Counted from the stretch's first letter, positions 1 through 11,453 are shown. The stretch: 64,000 bases of DNA from Planctomycetales bacterium ZRK34 (GCA_014873095.1 CP050848.1:2170001-2234000); one strand, 5' to 3'. The notes: generated by a model from the letters alone, not told the origin. Program-made: numbers and translations.

Positions 1-2
1 AG

Positions 3-725
3 TACTGGATCTATCACCCGTACACGCGCAACCCCGACAGCGCTTACGCGGCCGTGGAGAAGACCAAGCAGTTGCTCGCATCATACAGCCCTAAATACAA
101 GGTCTATCAGGGCGAAGTCGGCTGCCCGTCGATCCTCGAATGGACCCACGCCCTGGCCCATTACCCATGGACGGAGTACAGCCAGGCGAAGTGGGATCTG
201 CGCCGCATGGCCGGCGATCGCGTCCGCAGCATTCCGTCGAGCATCTTCACGATCATCGATCTGAAATACCCGAACATGCTGCAGTCGTTCGGATTGATTC
301 GCTCGAATCTGCTGCTCGAGTTCATCTACAAGCGGCCGGCTTACTACGCGGTTCAACACATGATGAGCTTCTTCGATGATGCGGTGAAACCCGTCGGTCT
401 GCTGGATTGTGAGTCCGACTGCCCGCGGAAGATCACGATCGCCGGCTTCGAAAAAGCTGACACGTCGGTCGCGCTGCTTTGGTACAGCGACCAGATTCCC
501 AACGACGATCTGGCCTGGGATCGCGTCGACCTGACGATCAAGGGCGTTACGTTCAAAGACCCCGTCTACGTGGAAATGATCACCGGCAAGGTCTTCGAGC
601 TGGATCAGTCCGCGTGGCAAAGCGCAGGCGGCAACACCACGTTCAAGCAACTGCCGATGTGGGACAGCCCGATGATGCTCGCCGAGCGTGCGCAGGTCGA
701 CCTTCGCAAAGACAGCCCCGAGTGA
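3..725 (+). CDS. Glycoside hydrolase-like protein, C-terminal part (5' end outside window)
   Basis: The reading frame is open from the first full codon and stops at 723-725, leaving 240 visible residues; the start lies upstream. The fragment resembles the end of a TIM-barrel (clan GH-A-like) glycosidase followed by a beta-rich tail. The visible YQGEVG segment (Glu at about residue 38) has the look of a nucleophile on a late barrel strand, and aromatic residues (YWIYHPYTR, WTEYSQAKW) are frequent. The next gene, a GH16 enzyme, starts 31 bp downstream, so the two probably form a polysaccharide-degradation operon. Family assignment is tentative because the N-terminal half is missing; a hypothetical surface protein is the alternative. 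Confidence 0.6.
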   Translation, partial: YWIYHPYTRNPDSAYAAVEKTKQLLASYSPKYKVYQGEVGCPSILEWTHALAHYPWTEYSQAKWDLRRMAGDRVRSIPSSIFTIIDLKYPNMLQSFGLIRSNLLLEFIYKRPAYYAVQHMMSFFDDAVKPVGLLDCESDCPRKITIAGFEKADTSVALLWYSDQIPNDDLAWDRVDLTIKGVTFKDPVYVEMITGKVFELDQSAWQSAGGNTTFKQLPMWDSPMMLAERAQVDLRKDSPE

Positions 726-756
726 TTCGGCTTACCACCAACAGGAACCCTTCGAC

Positions 757-1602
757 ATGAAATACTTCACATGGTTGGCACTGGGCCTGATCGCCTCGGC
801 GGCATGGGCTCAGGCGCCGGATTGTCCGATGCCGGGCGACTGGCGATTCGTGCCCGAGTTCAGCGATGAGTTCAACGCTGACAAGCTGGACGACGCCAAG
901 TGGTGGGACTTTAACCCGATGTGGGTCGGGCGCCGGCCGGGGCTTTATGTGCGTGAAAATGTCGTGGTCAAAGACGGCATGCTCCAGATCTCCACCACGA
1001 AGATGCCGCAGCGCCTGGAGACCGTCGAGAATCACGTGCGGGGGTTTCACACGTTCGCGACGGGCGCGATCAAGAGCAAGCAGCGGGTGCGATACGGTTA
1101 CTTCGAAGCCCGCTGCAAGGCGATGCCGTCGCATTGTTCCAGCGCGTTCTGGTTTTATGACCCGCTGGACCCGCCGAAGAAATATCAGAAGGGTTTCTAC
1201 TCCGAAGAGATCGACGTGTTCGAAGTCTTCGGCATGCCGGAGAAGATGAAGAACGTGTTGACGATGAGCCTGCACCGGCAGGAGACACCCTATGTCGAAG
1301 CGACGGTGCGGCTGAACAACGTGCTGAAGAACACGAAATGGAAGGCGCCGTTCAACTTCGCTGACGATTTTCACACGTTCGGTTTTCTCTGGACGCCGGA
1401 GGTGATGAAGTGGTATGTCGACGGCGTGGAGCGCTGGTCCGTGCCGAATGAGAACCATAAAACGGCGCTGACGGTGAACTTCGACTCGGAGACTTTCCCG
1501 GGCTGGAGCGGAATGCCGACGGTGGAGGAACTGCCGGCTACTTTTTATGTCGACTATCTGCGCTGTTGGCAGTTGCCTGAAATGAAGAAGGCAAACGAAT
1601 GA
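757..1602 (+). CDS. Secreted GH16 family glycoside hydrolase, beta-agarase/porphyranase-like
   Basis: Predicted secreted endo-hydrolase of 281 residues acting on an algal galactan. The chosen ATG follows an AGGA box about 10 bases upstream and gives a clean signal peptide (residues 1-19, ending AWAQA). The GH16 catalytic motif is EIDVFE, with E151 as nucleophile, D153 and E156 as acid/base. The preceding WVGRRPGLYVRENV segment (about 56-69) followed by KDGMLQIST matches the agarase/porphyranase branch rather than laminarinases. The protein is a bare catalytic domain with no CBM or sorting signal. Substrate (agarose, porphyran or carrageenan) cannot be settled by eye. A terminator hairpin follows directly. 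Confidence 0.88.
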   Translation: MKYFTWLALGLIASAAWAQAPDCPMPGDWRFVPEFSDEFNADKLDDAKWWDFNPMWVGRRPGLYVRENVVVKDGMLQISTTKMPQRLETVENHVRGFHTFATGAIKSKQRVRYGYFEARCKAMPSHCSSAFWFYDPLDPPKKYQKGFYSEEIDVFEVFGMPEKMKNVLTMSLHRQETPYVEATVRLNNVLKNTKWKAPFNFADDFHTFGFLWTPEVMKWYVDGVERWSVPNENHKTALTVNFDSETFPGWSGMPTVEELPATFYVDYLRCWQLPEMKKANE

Positions 1603-1604
1603 AA

Positions 1605-1633
1605 GAAGCCCACGGCTTGACGCCGTGGGCTTC
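1605..1633. terminator. Bidirectional terminator hairpin between GH16 and ppdK
   Basis: Perfect 12-bp stem (GAAGCCCACGGC / GCCGTGGGCTTC) with a 5-nt loop starts 2 bases after the GH16 stop codon. It sits between two converging genes, so it can end transcription from both. There is no long T tract on the plus side. Confidence 0.7.
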
Positions 1634-1659
1634 GGGGGTAATGAAGTTGTATTTGTCGC

Positions 1660-4308
<2,649 letters not shown>

Positions 4309-4392
4309 GGGGCTCGACCTTGATGGGGTTGAGGGGTGAATATCGCGGGCGATCGGCCTGTCCGTTTCGTCGGCCGACCAAAGAGCGTCGAG

Positions 4393-4398
4393 TATAGT
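4393..4398 (+). promoter_or_regulatory. Candidate -10 box of pabB (TATAGT), near-leaderless
   Basis: TATAGT lies only 8 bases before the pabB ATG at 4407. A start site 6-7 bases downstream would give a transcript with almost no 5' UTR. No Shine-Dalgarno sequence is visible, and no clear -35 box is seen. Confidence 0.4.
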
Positions 4399-4406
4399 AT
4401 GCACCG

Positions 4407-5741
4407 ATGTCAAGTCAATGCACACAATCCCTTGGCGACAGCGACCCGGCGCTCGCCGCGCTGGCGAAAATGCCGGTGAATCAGCCCGCCCTGCTGCTGC
4501 ATTCGGGGCGGCGCGATCCGCGCTGGTCGACACGATCGCTGCTGGCCGGCGAGCCGACAGTCTGGTTTCGCCACACCGTCGACGGCCGCTCGCACCTGAT
4601 CGGCGTCGAGCGTTCTCTTAGCCATAACTTGTGGCAGGACTTGCGAACATTACTGTACGACCCGGAGTTGCCCGGTCGGTGGATCGGCTACTTCAGCTAC
4701 GACATCGCCCGAGTCGTCGAGCCGCGCAATCTGGCGGAGATGGCGGTTTCGGATTGGCCGCTGGTCGAGTTGGCGTGGTGTCCGCATGCGGTTGAATACT
4801 CAGTCAACGACGCAACATACGATGAATCTCGTAGCTGCGATGCAGGGAATCACCTACGTGAATTCTGCGCGAATTTCACCCGTTCGCAATACGAGGATGC
4901 CGTCCGACACGCGTTGGACTACATCGCCGCCGGCGACATCTTCCAGGTCAACCTCGCCCAGCGATTCACGGCCGACTGGTCCGCCACACCGCGCCAACTG
5001 TATCACCGCCTGGCCAACATCAGTCCCGCATGGTTCGGCGCCTATCTCGAACTGCCGGATCAACGCGCCCTGCTGTCGACAAGCCCCGAACTGTTCCTCC
5101 GCGTCGAAGACGGCCACGTCACCACGCGCCCCATCAAAGGAACACGCCCCGCGCGGCGGGGTGACTTAAGTCACCCCGCCTCCAACTTGCGCACCGCCCC
5201 CAAAGACACCGCCGAACTGAACATGATCATCGACCTGATGCGCAACGACCTCGGTCGCGTCTGTCGCTACGGCTCCGTGCGCGTCACCGAACCCCGCGCC
5301 ATCGAAACCCACCCCACCATCCACCACGCCACCGCCACCATCGAAGGCGACCTGCACCCCAGCAAAGACATCGTCGATCTGCTCCGGGCCACCCTCCCGG
5401 GCGGCTCCATCACCGGCGCCCCCAAGGTCCGCGCCATGCAGATCATCAACCAGCTCGAACCGTCCCCCCGCGGCCCCTACTGCGGCTGCATCGGCGAAAT
5501 CTCCCGAGACCACCTCCAACTCAACATCGCCATCCGCACCATGCTACTGACCCCCAACCCCCAAAAGCCGAATGCTGAGCCCCCCTCCGGGGGCGAAGCG
5601 TCGGATTCACCAACCTGCAACGTCTCCTTCTCCGTCGGCGCCGGCATCGTCGCCGACTCCGACCCCGCCGCCGAATACGAAGAAACCCTCGACAAGGCCC
5701 GCGCGATGATGCACGCCCTCACCCCCGACGTTACCATTTAA
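4407..5741 (+). CDS. pabB: Aminodeoxychorismate synthase component I (PabB)
   Basis: Converts chorismate to 4-amino-4-deoxychorismate for folate synthesis, with a glutaminase partner (PabA) not in this window. The 444-residue protein has an N-terminal anthranilate-synthase-I-like region and the chorismate-binding domain from about 155. Signature motifs are PIKGTRPAR (Lys244), NMIIDLMRNDLGRV, GSITGAPKVRAMQII and GAGIVADSDPAAEYEETL. The PIKGT lysine is typical of PabB rather than TrpE. Two features are odd: a 26-base perfect palindrome lies in codons 250-258, and an extra Pro/Ser-rich stretch (about residues 383-403) encoded by a palindromic repeat interrupts the C-terminal domain in frame. A PabC-like lyase is encoded 3.3 kb downstream. 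Confidence 0.92.
   Translation: MSSQCTQSLGDSDPALAALAKMPVNQPALLLHSGRRDPRWSTRSLLAGEPTVWFRHTVDGRSHLIGVERSLSHNLWQDLRTLLYDPELPGRWIGYFSYDIARVVEPRNLAEMAVSDWPLVELAWCPHAVEYSVNDATYDESRSCDAGNHLREFCANFTRSQYEDAVRHALDYIAAGDIFQVNLAQRFTADWSATPRQLYHRLANISPAWFGAYLELPDQRALLSTSPELFLRVEDGHVTTRPIKGTRPARRGDLSHPASNLRTAPKDTAELNMIIDLMRNDLGRVCRYGSVRVTEPRAIETHPTIHHATATIEGDLHPSKDIVDLLRATLPGGSITGAPKVRAMQIINQLEPSPRGPYCGCIGEISRDHLQLNIAIRTMLLTPNPQKPNAEPPSGGEASDSPTCNVSFSVGAGIVADSDPAAEYEETLDKARAMMHALTPDVTI
5155..5180. repeat. 26-bp perfect palindrome inside pabB
   Basis: GGCGGGGTGACTT followed by its exact reverse complement AAGTCACCCCGCC. It is read in frame as part of RRGDLSHPAS, just after the PIKGTRP motif. Confidence 0.85.
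5566..5607 (+). repeat. In-frame palindromic repeat element in pabB (ERSEAS-type)
   Basis: The element contains GCTGAGC, a GCCCCC/GGGGGC hairpin core and GAAGCGTCGGATT. The flanks GCTGAGC and GAAGCGTCGGAT are shared with two elements in gcvP (51391-51420 and 51868-51892, opposite strand). Translated here it gives AEPPSGGEASD; in gcvP it gives AERSEAS. It adds a loop absent from typical PabB proteins. Confidence 0.7.
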
Positions 5742-5802
5742 CAGCGGGCTCGCCCCGCGTGGCCGTCCATCGTCACAAGCATCACCTCCAGGGGACTAAA
5801 AC

Positions 5803-6876
5803 ATGACGACGCTTCGCAACGCTGCCATGATCACATTGTTGACCTGCGCCATGGCACACGCCGACGGATTCAAGCTGATCCACCCAACGGGCATTGCCAT
5901 ATATACAATTCAGCCACGAGTCGTCACCGAATCTGTGCCACCAAACAGGTTGACTCCGCTGCCTGACACCGCTGACCCCACCAGTGTTCAAAAGCTTCTG
6001 CCGTGGACAATCCAGTTGATGACAAAACTCGAAGACATGGTCCGCAAACAACCGCCTCGCGGCGCGGACAAACTTGCCATGTCCGAGTTTTTCGGCCGTC
6101 AGCGTGATCAGGTCGGTCAGATCATCAACGACCTGATCGGCGTACCGATTCAGGGGCGCGTCGACATCGTGAATTTCGTCGAGCGCAAGCCGCCGACTCC
6201 GCCGCGGTATGTCGGTGACAATGCATCGGTTTCTCAGCGTGCGATATATGAGGGCCAGAAAAAACGATACGAAGTGCTCCTCGAAGATTTCCGCAAGCAG
6301 CGTTACATGATCGTGGCTCACATTCCCTGGCAGGCGCCGACGATCATCAGTCCCGCAGCCCGTGCGGAGGTTTCCGCCGCAGCGTCGGGTGAAGCCAAAA
6401 CCAAGGCGCGTCTTAAGTGGGAATCCCGCAAGCCGCATCATTTCGTGTATTTCTTCGGCGGTGATGAGGTCGCCGACTGGAAGCCTGGCCAAAAACGTGA
6501 AATCATCGGCCTGATCCAGTCCGCCGGCGTGTTTTTGTATGACGGCGGCTCGGAGTACAACAGCAAAGCAGGTTTCGGCGACGAGTATACATACACCGGC
6601 TTGGAGTTATTTCTGAAAATCGTTCCCGATCCGGGGCAGGCGATGGTGGCTGGTGAAGACCACGAGAAGGTTGCCGAGCCGGTGGTTGATTCCGCCGCCG
6701 CGGAGAAACTGCTGTTGATGGGACACAACTATCGACAGGCCAGGCGCTACGACCTCGCCCGCAGTCAGTATCAAAAGGTCGTCGATCAGCATCCGGACTC
6801 TGATGCCGCGAAAGTGGCGCTCAAGTGGATTCAGTTTGTGGACGAACAAGAGAATATGCAGCAGCCGGCGCCGTGA
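5803..6876 (+). CDS. Secreted protein with C-terminal TPR-like repeat, unknown function
   Basis: 357 residues, not recognised as a named family. The ATG follows AGGGGA with normal spacing. Residues 1-21 form a signal peptide (hydrophobic core ITLLTCAMAHA). The middle is charged and contains a KPPTPPRYV stretch and FVYFFGGDEVADWKPGQKREII. A single TPR-like unit is at about 305-345 (NYRQARRYDLARSQYQKVVDQHPDSDAAKVAL), typical of proteins that bind partners in the periplasm. The next gene, also secreted with repeat helices, starts 121 bp downstream, so the pair may work together at the envelope. This is inference. Confidence 0.75.
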   Translation: MTTLRNAAMITLLTCAMAHADGFKLIHPTGIAIYTIQPRVVTESVPPNRLTPLPDTADPTSVQKLLPWTIQLMTKLEDMVRKQPPRGADKLAMSEFFGRQRDQVGQIINDLIGVPIQGRVDIVNFVERKPPTPPRYVGDNASVSQRAIYEGQKKRYEVLLEDFRKQRYMIVAHIPWQAPTIISPAARAEVSAAASGEAKTKARLKWESRKPHHFVYFFGGDEVADWKPGQKREIIGLIQSAGVFLYDGGSEYNSKAGFGDEYTYTGLELFLKIVPDPGQAMVAGEDHEKVAEPVVDSAAAEKLLLMGHNYRQARRYDLARSQYQKVVDQHPDSDAAKVALKWIQFVDEQENMQQPAP

Positions 6877-6997
6877 TGTCGGTTGCATGTTCGATGTGTT
6901 GGGAACAATCCGGGGCTCCGGGGGCCGATGCAATCGTCATTACCCTCACAACCGGTCGCCCGATTCCGATGCAGTCCATCCATATGGAGACTGGATC

Positions 6998-8191
6998 ATG
7001 TCGCATGATTCGAGGATCGTCCGCTGGGTCGTCGTGTTTATTCTGGCGGGCATGGCACCGGTCTGCGCGCAGGACGCGCCGGAGCTGACACGTGAACAGG
7101 TTGTGGCCTTTGCAAAGGATCTGGCCCTGTCATTGAACAGCCGTGAAGCGGCCATGTTCAATGAGGCATGGAGCAACCGGGCGCTATTCGAGCGTGCGGT
7201 GCAGGGCATCCAGATGCCGAGTTCAGTGCGTCGTGGGTTCAGGTTGGGGCTCGACTCGAGTGGGTCGGAACTATCGCGCCAAATCGTGTTGCATGTGGCC
7301 AAAGGCGGCATCTACCGACTGCTGCACGTGCGCAAGATCGACGGCCACTACCGGGCGCTGTACCGCATGAGCTCACTGGAAGGGCTCAACTACCACGACA
7401 TCGTTTTGGCCCCTGGCTCGGACGGCCGCGTCCGCATCATCGATGTCGAGGTGGCCACGACCGGCGAACTGGTGAGCCAGTCGATGCGGCACAGATTATT
7501 ACAGCTTGTCGGTTCGACGAATCCACGGGTGTTCAAACGCCTCAGCGACTCGGAAAATGTCTATCTCGCTCATCTTGACGACATGTCCCGAATGCAGCAG
7601 GCGGCGAAAAATGACCAGTACGGTGAGGCGTTGCGGATTTATCAGAGCCTGCCCGAATCGCTTCGATATGACAGAAACGTCATGACGCTGGGGATTTTAT
7701 TCGCCAGCCGCATCAGTCGGAACGAGCAGTACCTGCAGATGATCTCAGAATATATCGAGCGATATCCCGAATCACTGAACGCCGATCTGATCGGCCTTGA
7801 CGCGTACTACCTGAATAAAAAGTGGGGGCCGGTGCTGCAGGCGATCAACAGGCTCGACAAGAAACTGGGTGGCGATCCATACCTGGATATTTTTCGTGGC
7901 AACGTTGCGCGTGAGCTGGGTATGAACAAGGAAGCCGCCAAATTGTTGCGTCGGGTGATCGCCGACGATCCGCGGCAGCCGGACGCATACTACCCGCTGA
8001 TCGAAATCATGTTGGAACAAAAGGATTGGGTCCAGGTGACTAAATTGCTGCTGGCGTTGCGTCGTGAAGCTGGCAGAGATCTCGGTGATTTGACGCGCAT
8101 CGACACCTTCGCCGGATACACCAAAACAAGGTACTACCAGAACTACATCAGCCACGTCGAAATCATGAGCGCCGTCCCAACTGGTCCATAA
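6998..8191 (+). CDS. Secreted TPR-repeat protein, unknown function
   Basis: 397 residues from the ATG at 6998, chosen because GGAGA lies 7 bases upstream and a signal peptide follows (VVVFILAGMAPVCAQ, cleavage near residue 25). In-frame codons upstream are not protein-like. The N-terminal half (about 30-200) is an unrecognised domain. The second half holds TPR-like helical pairs, for example YGEALRIYQSLPESLRYDRNVMTLG, and GMNKEAAKLLRRVIADDPRQPDAYYPL around residues 305-335. It probably acts as a periplasmic scaffold. It follows another secreted TPR protein on the same strand. Confidence 0.8.
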   Translation: MSHDSRIVRWVVVFILAGMAPVCAQDAPELTREQVVAFAKDLALSLNSREAAMFNEAWSNRALFERAVQGIQMPSSVRRGFRLGLDSSGSELSRQIVLHVAKGGIYRLLHVRKIDGHYRALYRMSSLEGLNYHDIVLAPGSDGRVRIIDVEVATTGELVSQSMRHRLLQLVGSTNPRVFKRLSDSENVYLAHLDDMSRMQQAAKNDQYGEALRIYQSLPESLRYDRNVMTLGILFASRISRNEQYLQMISEYIERYPESLNADLIGLDAYYLNKKWGPVLQAINRLDKKLGGDPYLDIFRGNVARELGMNKEAAKLLRRVIADDPRQPDAYYPLIEIMLEQKDWVQVTKLLLALRREAGRDLGDLTRIDTFAGYTKTRYYQNYISHVEIMSAVPTGP

Positions 8192-8206
8192 CAACGGGCG
8201 GTAGGT

Positions 8207-8212
8207 TATGAT
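8207..8212 (+). promoter_or_regulatory. Candidate -10 box (TATGAT) for a leaderless phzF-like mRNA
   Basis: TATGAT ends 6 bases before the ATG at 8219, which places the expected transcription start on the start codon itself. No ribosome-binding site is present upstream, consistent with a leaderless message. No -35 box is recognised. Confidence 0.45.
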
Positions 8213-8218
8213 ATAGGC

Positions 8219-9010
8219 ATGACCTTTCCGCTCTACCAGGTTGATGCGTTCACGGACACGGCGTTTGCGGGGAATCCCGCGGCGGTAGTGTTGATAGACC
8301 AGCCGGTCGATGCGCAATGGATGGGGCGCGTGGCGGCGGAGATGAATCTTTCTGAGACGGCGTTTGTCGAGCCACGTGAAACAGGCGTGTATGGATTGCG
8401 ATGGTTCACGCCGCGCGTGGAGGTCGATCTTTGCGGGCATGCCACGCTGGCGGCGGCGCACGTGTTGTGGGAGACCGGCGTCGAAGCGACCGAACTGCAT
8501 TTTGAAACACGCAGTGGGCGGCTGACCGCGGTGCGGCGCGGCCAATGGATTGAAATGAATTTTCCGGCGGACCCGTCCAAGGCAATCGTGGTGCCGCATG
8601 AATTGGAACCGGCACTGCGTGTGAAGCCGATGCATGTGCGGCGAGGCCGCGACGACATGCTCGTCGAGCTCGAATCCGCCGATGCCGTGCGGCAGGTTCA
8701 TCCGAATTTCAACAAGCTGGCCGCGCTGGCCGACGTGCGCGGCATCATCGTCACCGCGGCCAGCGATGACGACCGCTACGACTTTATCAGCCGCTTCTTC
8801 GCCCCGGCTGCCGGCATCGATGAAGACCCCGTCACGGGATCGGCCCACTGCACGCTCGGCGCCTACTGGGCCCAGAAGCTGCGTGACGACGACCTGGTCG
8901 GCTACCAGGCATCACCGCGCGGCGGGGTGGTGCGCGTGCGACTGGATGGCGATCGGGTGCGCCTCTCCGGCCAGGCGGTCACCGTCCTGCGGGGCGAGCT
9001 GACGGCGTGA
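8219..9010 (+). CDS. PhzF family isomerase/epimerase
   Basis: 263 residues covering the complete PhzF fold (two diaminopimelate-epimerase-like halves). The opening YQVDAFTDTAFAGNPAAVVL, NLSETAFV with the general acid/base E46, DLCGHATLAAAH, and DEDPVTGSAHC are diagnostic. Family members catalyse proton shifts on small molecules (for example trans-2,3-dihydro-3-hydroxyanthranilate in phenazine synthesis), but no phenazine genes are nearby, so the substrate is unknown. The start codon lacks a Shine-Dalgarno site and is preceded by a -10-like box. The next gene, a PLP enzyme, starts 48 bp downstream. Confidence 0.93.
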   Translation: MTFPLYQVDAFTDTAFAGNPAAVVLIDQPVDAQWMGRVAAEMNLSETAFVEPRETGVYGLRWFTPRVEVDLCGHATLAAAHVLWETGVEATELHFETRSGRLTAVRRGQWIEMNFPADPSKAIVVPHELEPALRVKPMHVRRGRDDMLVELESADAVRQVHPNFNKLAALADVRGIIVTAASDDDRYDFISRFFAPAAGIDEDPVTGSAHCTLGAYWAQKLRDDDLVGYQASPRGGVVRVRLDGDRVRLSGQAVTVLRGELTA

Positions 9011-9058
9011 TCGGCCGGTCGTTGACGAAACGCTCACCGTGCAGGACGATAGCGGGCC

Positions 9059-9973
9059 ATGAAGGTCTACCTCAACGGGAAATTCGTCGATGCTTCACGC
9101 GCCCGACTCAGCGTGTTCGACGCCTCGTTGCAGCATGCCGTGGGCCTTTTTGAAACCTTCCGCGCGTTCGGCGGCGAAGTCTTCCGCCTCCAGGCCCACA
9201 TCGAGCGCCTGATCACCAGCGCCCGCCAGCTTGGTTTGTCGGATCGATTGCGACCGGGCCCGCTGGCCGAGGCGGTCCGCGCCACGCTCGAAAAGAACAA
9301 CCTCACCGACGCCCGTATTCGATTGACCGTCACCGGCGGCGACCTGGGCCCGATCGCTCCGGCGACCGCGCGGCGCAGTGGCAAAAAGCATCAACCCGGC
9401 GTCCTCATCATCGCCACCGAGCCGACGGTCTACCCCGAGTCGCTGTTCACCGACGGCGCGCCCGTCGTCATCGCCGATCCCAAAGCCAACCCGTTTGATC
9501 CGCTGGCGTCGCACAAGTCGCTGAACTACTGGGTGCGCCTTCAAACCCTCGCCCAGGCCGCCGCGGCCAAGGCTGCCGAGTCGCTGTGGTTCATGGTGAC
9601 CAACCACCTCTGCGGCGGAGCGGTCTCCAACGCGCTGCTGATCAAAGATGGCCAGCTCTACTCGCCGATCGTGCGCGGCGAGGAGCCCGAAGGCTCGATC
9701 CCCTCGCCCGTGCTGCCCGGCGTGACGCGCGCCGCCGTGATCGAACTCGCCGAGTCGATGGATCTGCCGATTCATCGTAAGATGCTCACGATCAACGACG
9801 TCCTCGAAGCCGACGAACTGATGCTGACCAACAGCAGTTGGCTCATCCTGCCGGTCGTCCGCGTGGAGAAGGAAACCATCGGCGACGGCAAGGTCGGGCC
9901 GATCACGCAGCAGCTTCGCCAGCGACTGCTGCAGACCATCGCCGACGAGTGCGACCTCGAACCGAACTCATGA
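9059..9973 (+). CDS. Fold-type IV PLP enzyme: aminodeoxychorismate lyase (PabC) or branched-chain aminotransferase-like
   Basis: 304 residues of aminotransferase class IV. It begins VYLNGKFVDASRARLSVFD and has AVGLFETFRAFGG. The likely PLP lysine is K153 in SHKSLNYW. Also present are WFMVTNHLCGGAVSNALL and the phosphate-binding stretch LPGVTRAAVIELAE. The lyase PabC releases pyruvate from aminodeoxychorismate to give p-aminobenzoate. The presence of pabB 3.3 kb upstream on the same strand favours PabC, but IlvE-type or D-amino-acid aminotransferases share the same motifs. The downstream lipoprotein may overlap by ATGA or start 39 bp later. Confidence 0.85.
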   Translation: MKVYLNGKFVDASRARLSVFDASLQHAVGLFETFRAFGGEVFRLQAHIERLITSARQLGLSDRLRPGPLAEAVRATLEKNNLTDARIRLTVTGGDLGPIAPATARRSGKKHQPGVLIIATEPTVYPESLFTDGAPVVIADPKANPFDPLASHKSLNYWVRLQTLAQAAAAKAAESLWFMVTNHLCGGAVSNALLIKDGQLYSPIVRGEEPEGSIPSPVLPGVTRAAVIELAESMDLPIHRKMLTINDVLEADELMLTNSSWLILPVVRVEKETIGDGKVGPITQQLRQRLLQTIADECDLEPNS

Positions 9974-10011
9974 TCAAACGCCAACGTGCCAATTTTCCCG
10001 AGGAATACCCC

Positions 10012-10515
10012 ATGTTCATCCGCCTTGCCGTCGTCCCGTGTCTCGCGCTGCTGCTGGCGCTGAACCCCGGCTGTCAATCCGGCAACACCGGCTCGACACG
10101 CAACGGCGAATCGCAACGCCCCCATAAAAGCGAACTGTTGATCCGCACGGCCACCGTCGTGCTCGCCCAAGCTCTGATCGCCAAGAAGAACGCCGGCGAA
10201 CAACTGCCCGAAGACTTCCGCTCCAAGGAGTTCGCCGTCTCCGTGCTCGAATCGATCCGCCTGCAGTACCCCGGCGTGTTCATGGCGACCGATGCCCAGG
10301 AACGCCGCTTCGCCCAGGGTAAATTCGACAGCCGCGGCAACGCCAAACTCGTCGCCAGCGCCATCGCCGATCTGTCCGAACGCCACGTGCCGCTGACCAC
10401 GATGAACGCCTACCTCGCCGATGAGTTTCTCGCCGATCGCCTGCACGGCATTCGCCTGGAACTGGCCGCCCGCATGCTCGGCGCCCAGTGGCGCGTCTCG
10501 CAGGAACAATCGTGA
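10012..10515 (+). CDS. Small predicted lipoprotein, unknown function
   Basis: 167 residues from the ATG at 10012, which has a CGAGGA site 8 bases upstream and directly precedes a lipoprotein signal (LALLLALNPGC, acylated Cys near residue 23). An upstream in-frame ATG at 9970 overlaps the preceding stop as ATGA and would add 14 charged residues before the signal, which is less likely. The mature part is helical and charged (KSELLIRTATVVLAQALIAK, LADEFLADRLHGIRLELAAR) with no recognised domain. It is probably co-transcribed with the PLP enzyme. Confidence 0.75.
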   Translation: MFIRLAVVPCLALLLALNPGCQSGNTGSTRNGESQRPHKSELLIRTATVVLAQALIAKKNAGEQLPEDFRSKEFAVSVLESIRLQYPGVFMATDAQERRFAQGKFDSRGNAKLVASAIADLSERHVPLTTMNAYLADEFLADRLHGIRLELAARMLGAQWRVSQEQS

Positions 10516-10577
10516 TCCACGGGTAAATCTGCATTTTTCTGGGCCCCAAGTGCCAGCGCGGGGTGCTGTCCATTGAC

Positions 10578-11453
10578 ATGTCGACCCTCATCTTCCATCA
10601 CGGCGCGCTGGGCGACGGCGTGTTGATCTGGCCGCTGCTGCGGGCGCTTGTGCCCTGCACGCTGATCGGCCCGCGTGAAAAAGTTCGATTGGCGCAGGCA
10701 CAGATTCCGGGCGTCGATGCGCTGGATGGTGACAGCCCCGATTTCAGTCGGCTGTTCGCACCCGCCGCGGAGGCGGAGGTGTCCGATCATGTTCGGGAGC
10801 TACTCGGCGGCGCCGGCCGGGTGATCAGCTTCATCAGCAACGGTCGTGACGCATGGTCGGACAACGTACGCCGCATGGCGCCGCAGGCCCGATGCGTGTT
10901 TATTCAGCCGCACCCGTCGAGCGATCGGGTTGAACCCATCGCACGCTTTCATCTGCGTCAACTATTGGAACAGGGCATTGATGTCGACCCGGTCATGCCG
11001 GCGGCGCGCATGAACCCCGACGGGCCCGTTGTAGTCCATCCCGGCAGCGGGGGGCGCGACAAGTGCTGGCCGACCGAGCGGGTCGAAGCGTTGCTGTGTC
11101 ACCTGCGAGGCATCGGTCGACCGTCGGCGGTGATCATCGGCGAAGTCGAACGCGAGCGCGTTGCGACCGACGTGATCGATCGGTGGGAGCGACTGGCGGA
11201 GTTGATCGAGCCTGCATCGCTGATGGAGTTGGCTCGCGCGATCGGGGCTGCGTCGGTGTATGTCGGCAACGACAGCGGGCCGACGCATCTGGCTGCCCAA
11301 CTCGGTGTGACCACGATCGCCTTGTTCGGGCCGACCGATCCGCGTGTGTGGACCCCGGTCGGACCGCGCGTGCGCGTGCTCTGGCCGGGTGAGACCGCCG
11401 CGATGGACTGGCTGCCCGTCGAAGCGGTCGCTGAGGCGATTGCCTGCGGTTGA
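10578..11453 (+). CDS. Glycosyltransferase family 9 (ADP-heptose:LPS heptosyltransferase-like)
   Basis: 291 residues with the GT9 fold. The N-terminal nucleotide-free domain starts STLIFHHGALGDGVL (the GxLGD loop). The C-terminal donor-binding half has VVHPGSGGRDKCWP and the diagnostic VYVGNDSGPTHLAAQLG followed by ALFGPTDPRVW. Family members add heptose or another sugar to the lipopolysaccharide core on the cytoplasmic face of the inner membrane, which implies an LPS-like outer layer. A kinase of the InaA/WaaP type at 38-39 kb fits this. The start is the first ATG before the fold; a GTG 15 bases upstream is possible. Confidence 0.9.
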   Translation: MSTLIFHHGALGDGVLIWPLLRALVPCTLIGPREKVRLAQAQIPGVDALDGDSPDFSRLFAPAAEAEVSDHVRELLGGAGRVISFISNGRDAWSDNVRRMAPQARCVFIQPHPSSDRVEPIARFHLRQLLEQGIDVDPVMPAARMNPDGPVVVHPGSGGRDKCWPTERVEALLCHLRGIGRPSAVIIGEVERERVATDVIDRWERLAELIEPASLMELARAIGAASVYVGNDSGPTHLAAQLGVTTIALFGPTDPRVWTPVGPRVRVLWPGETAAMDWLPVEAVAEAIACG

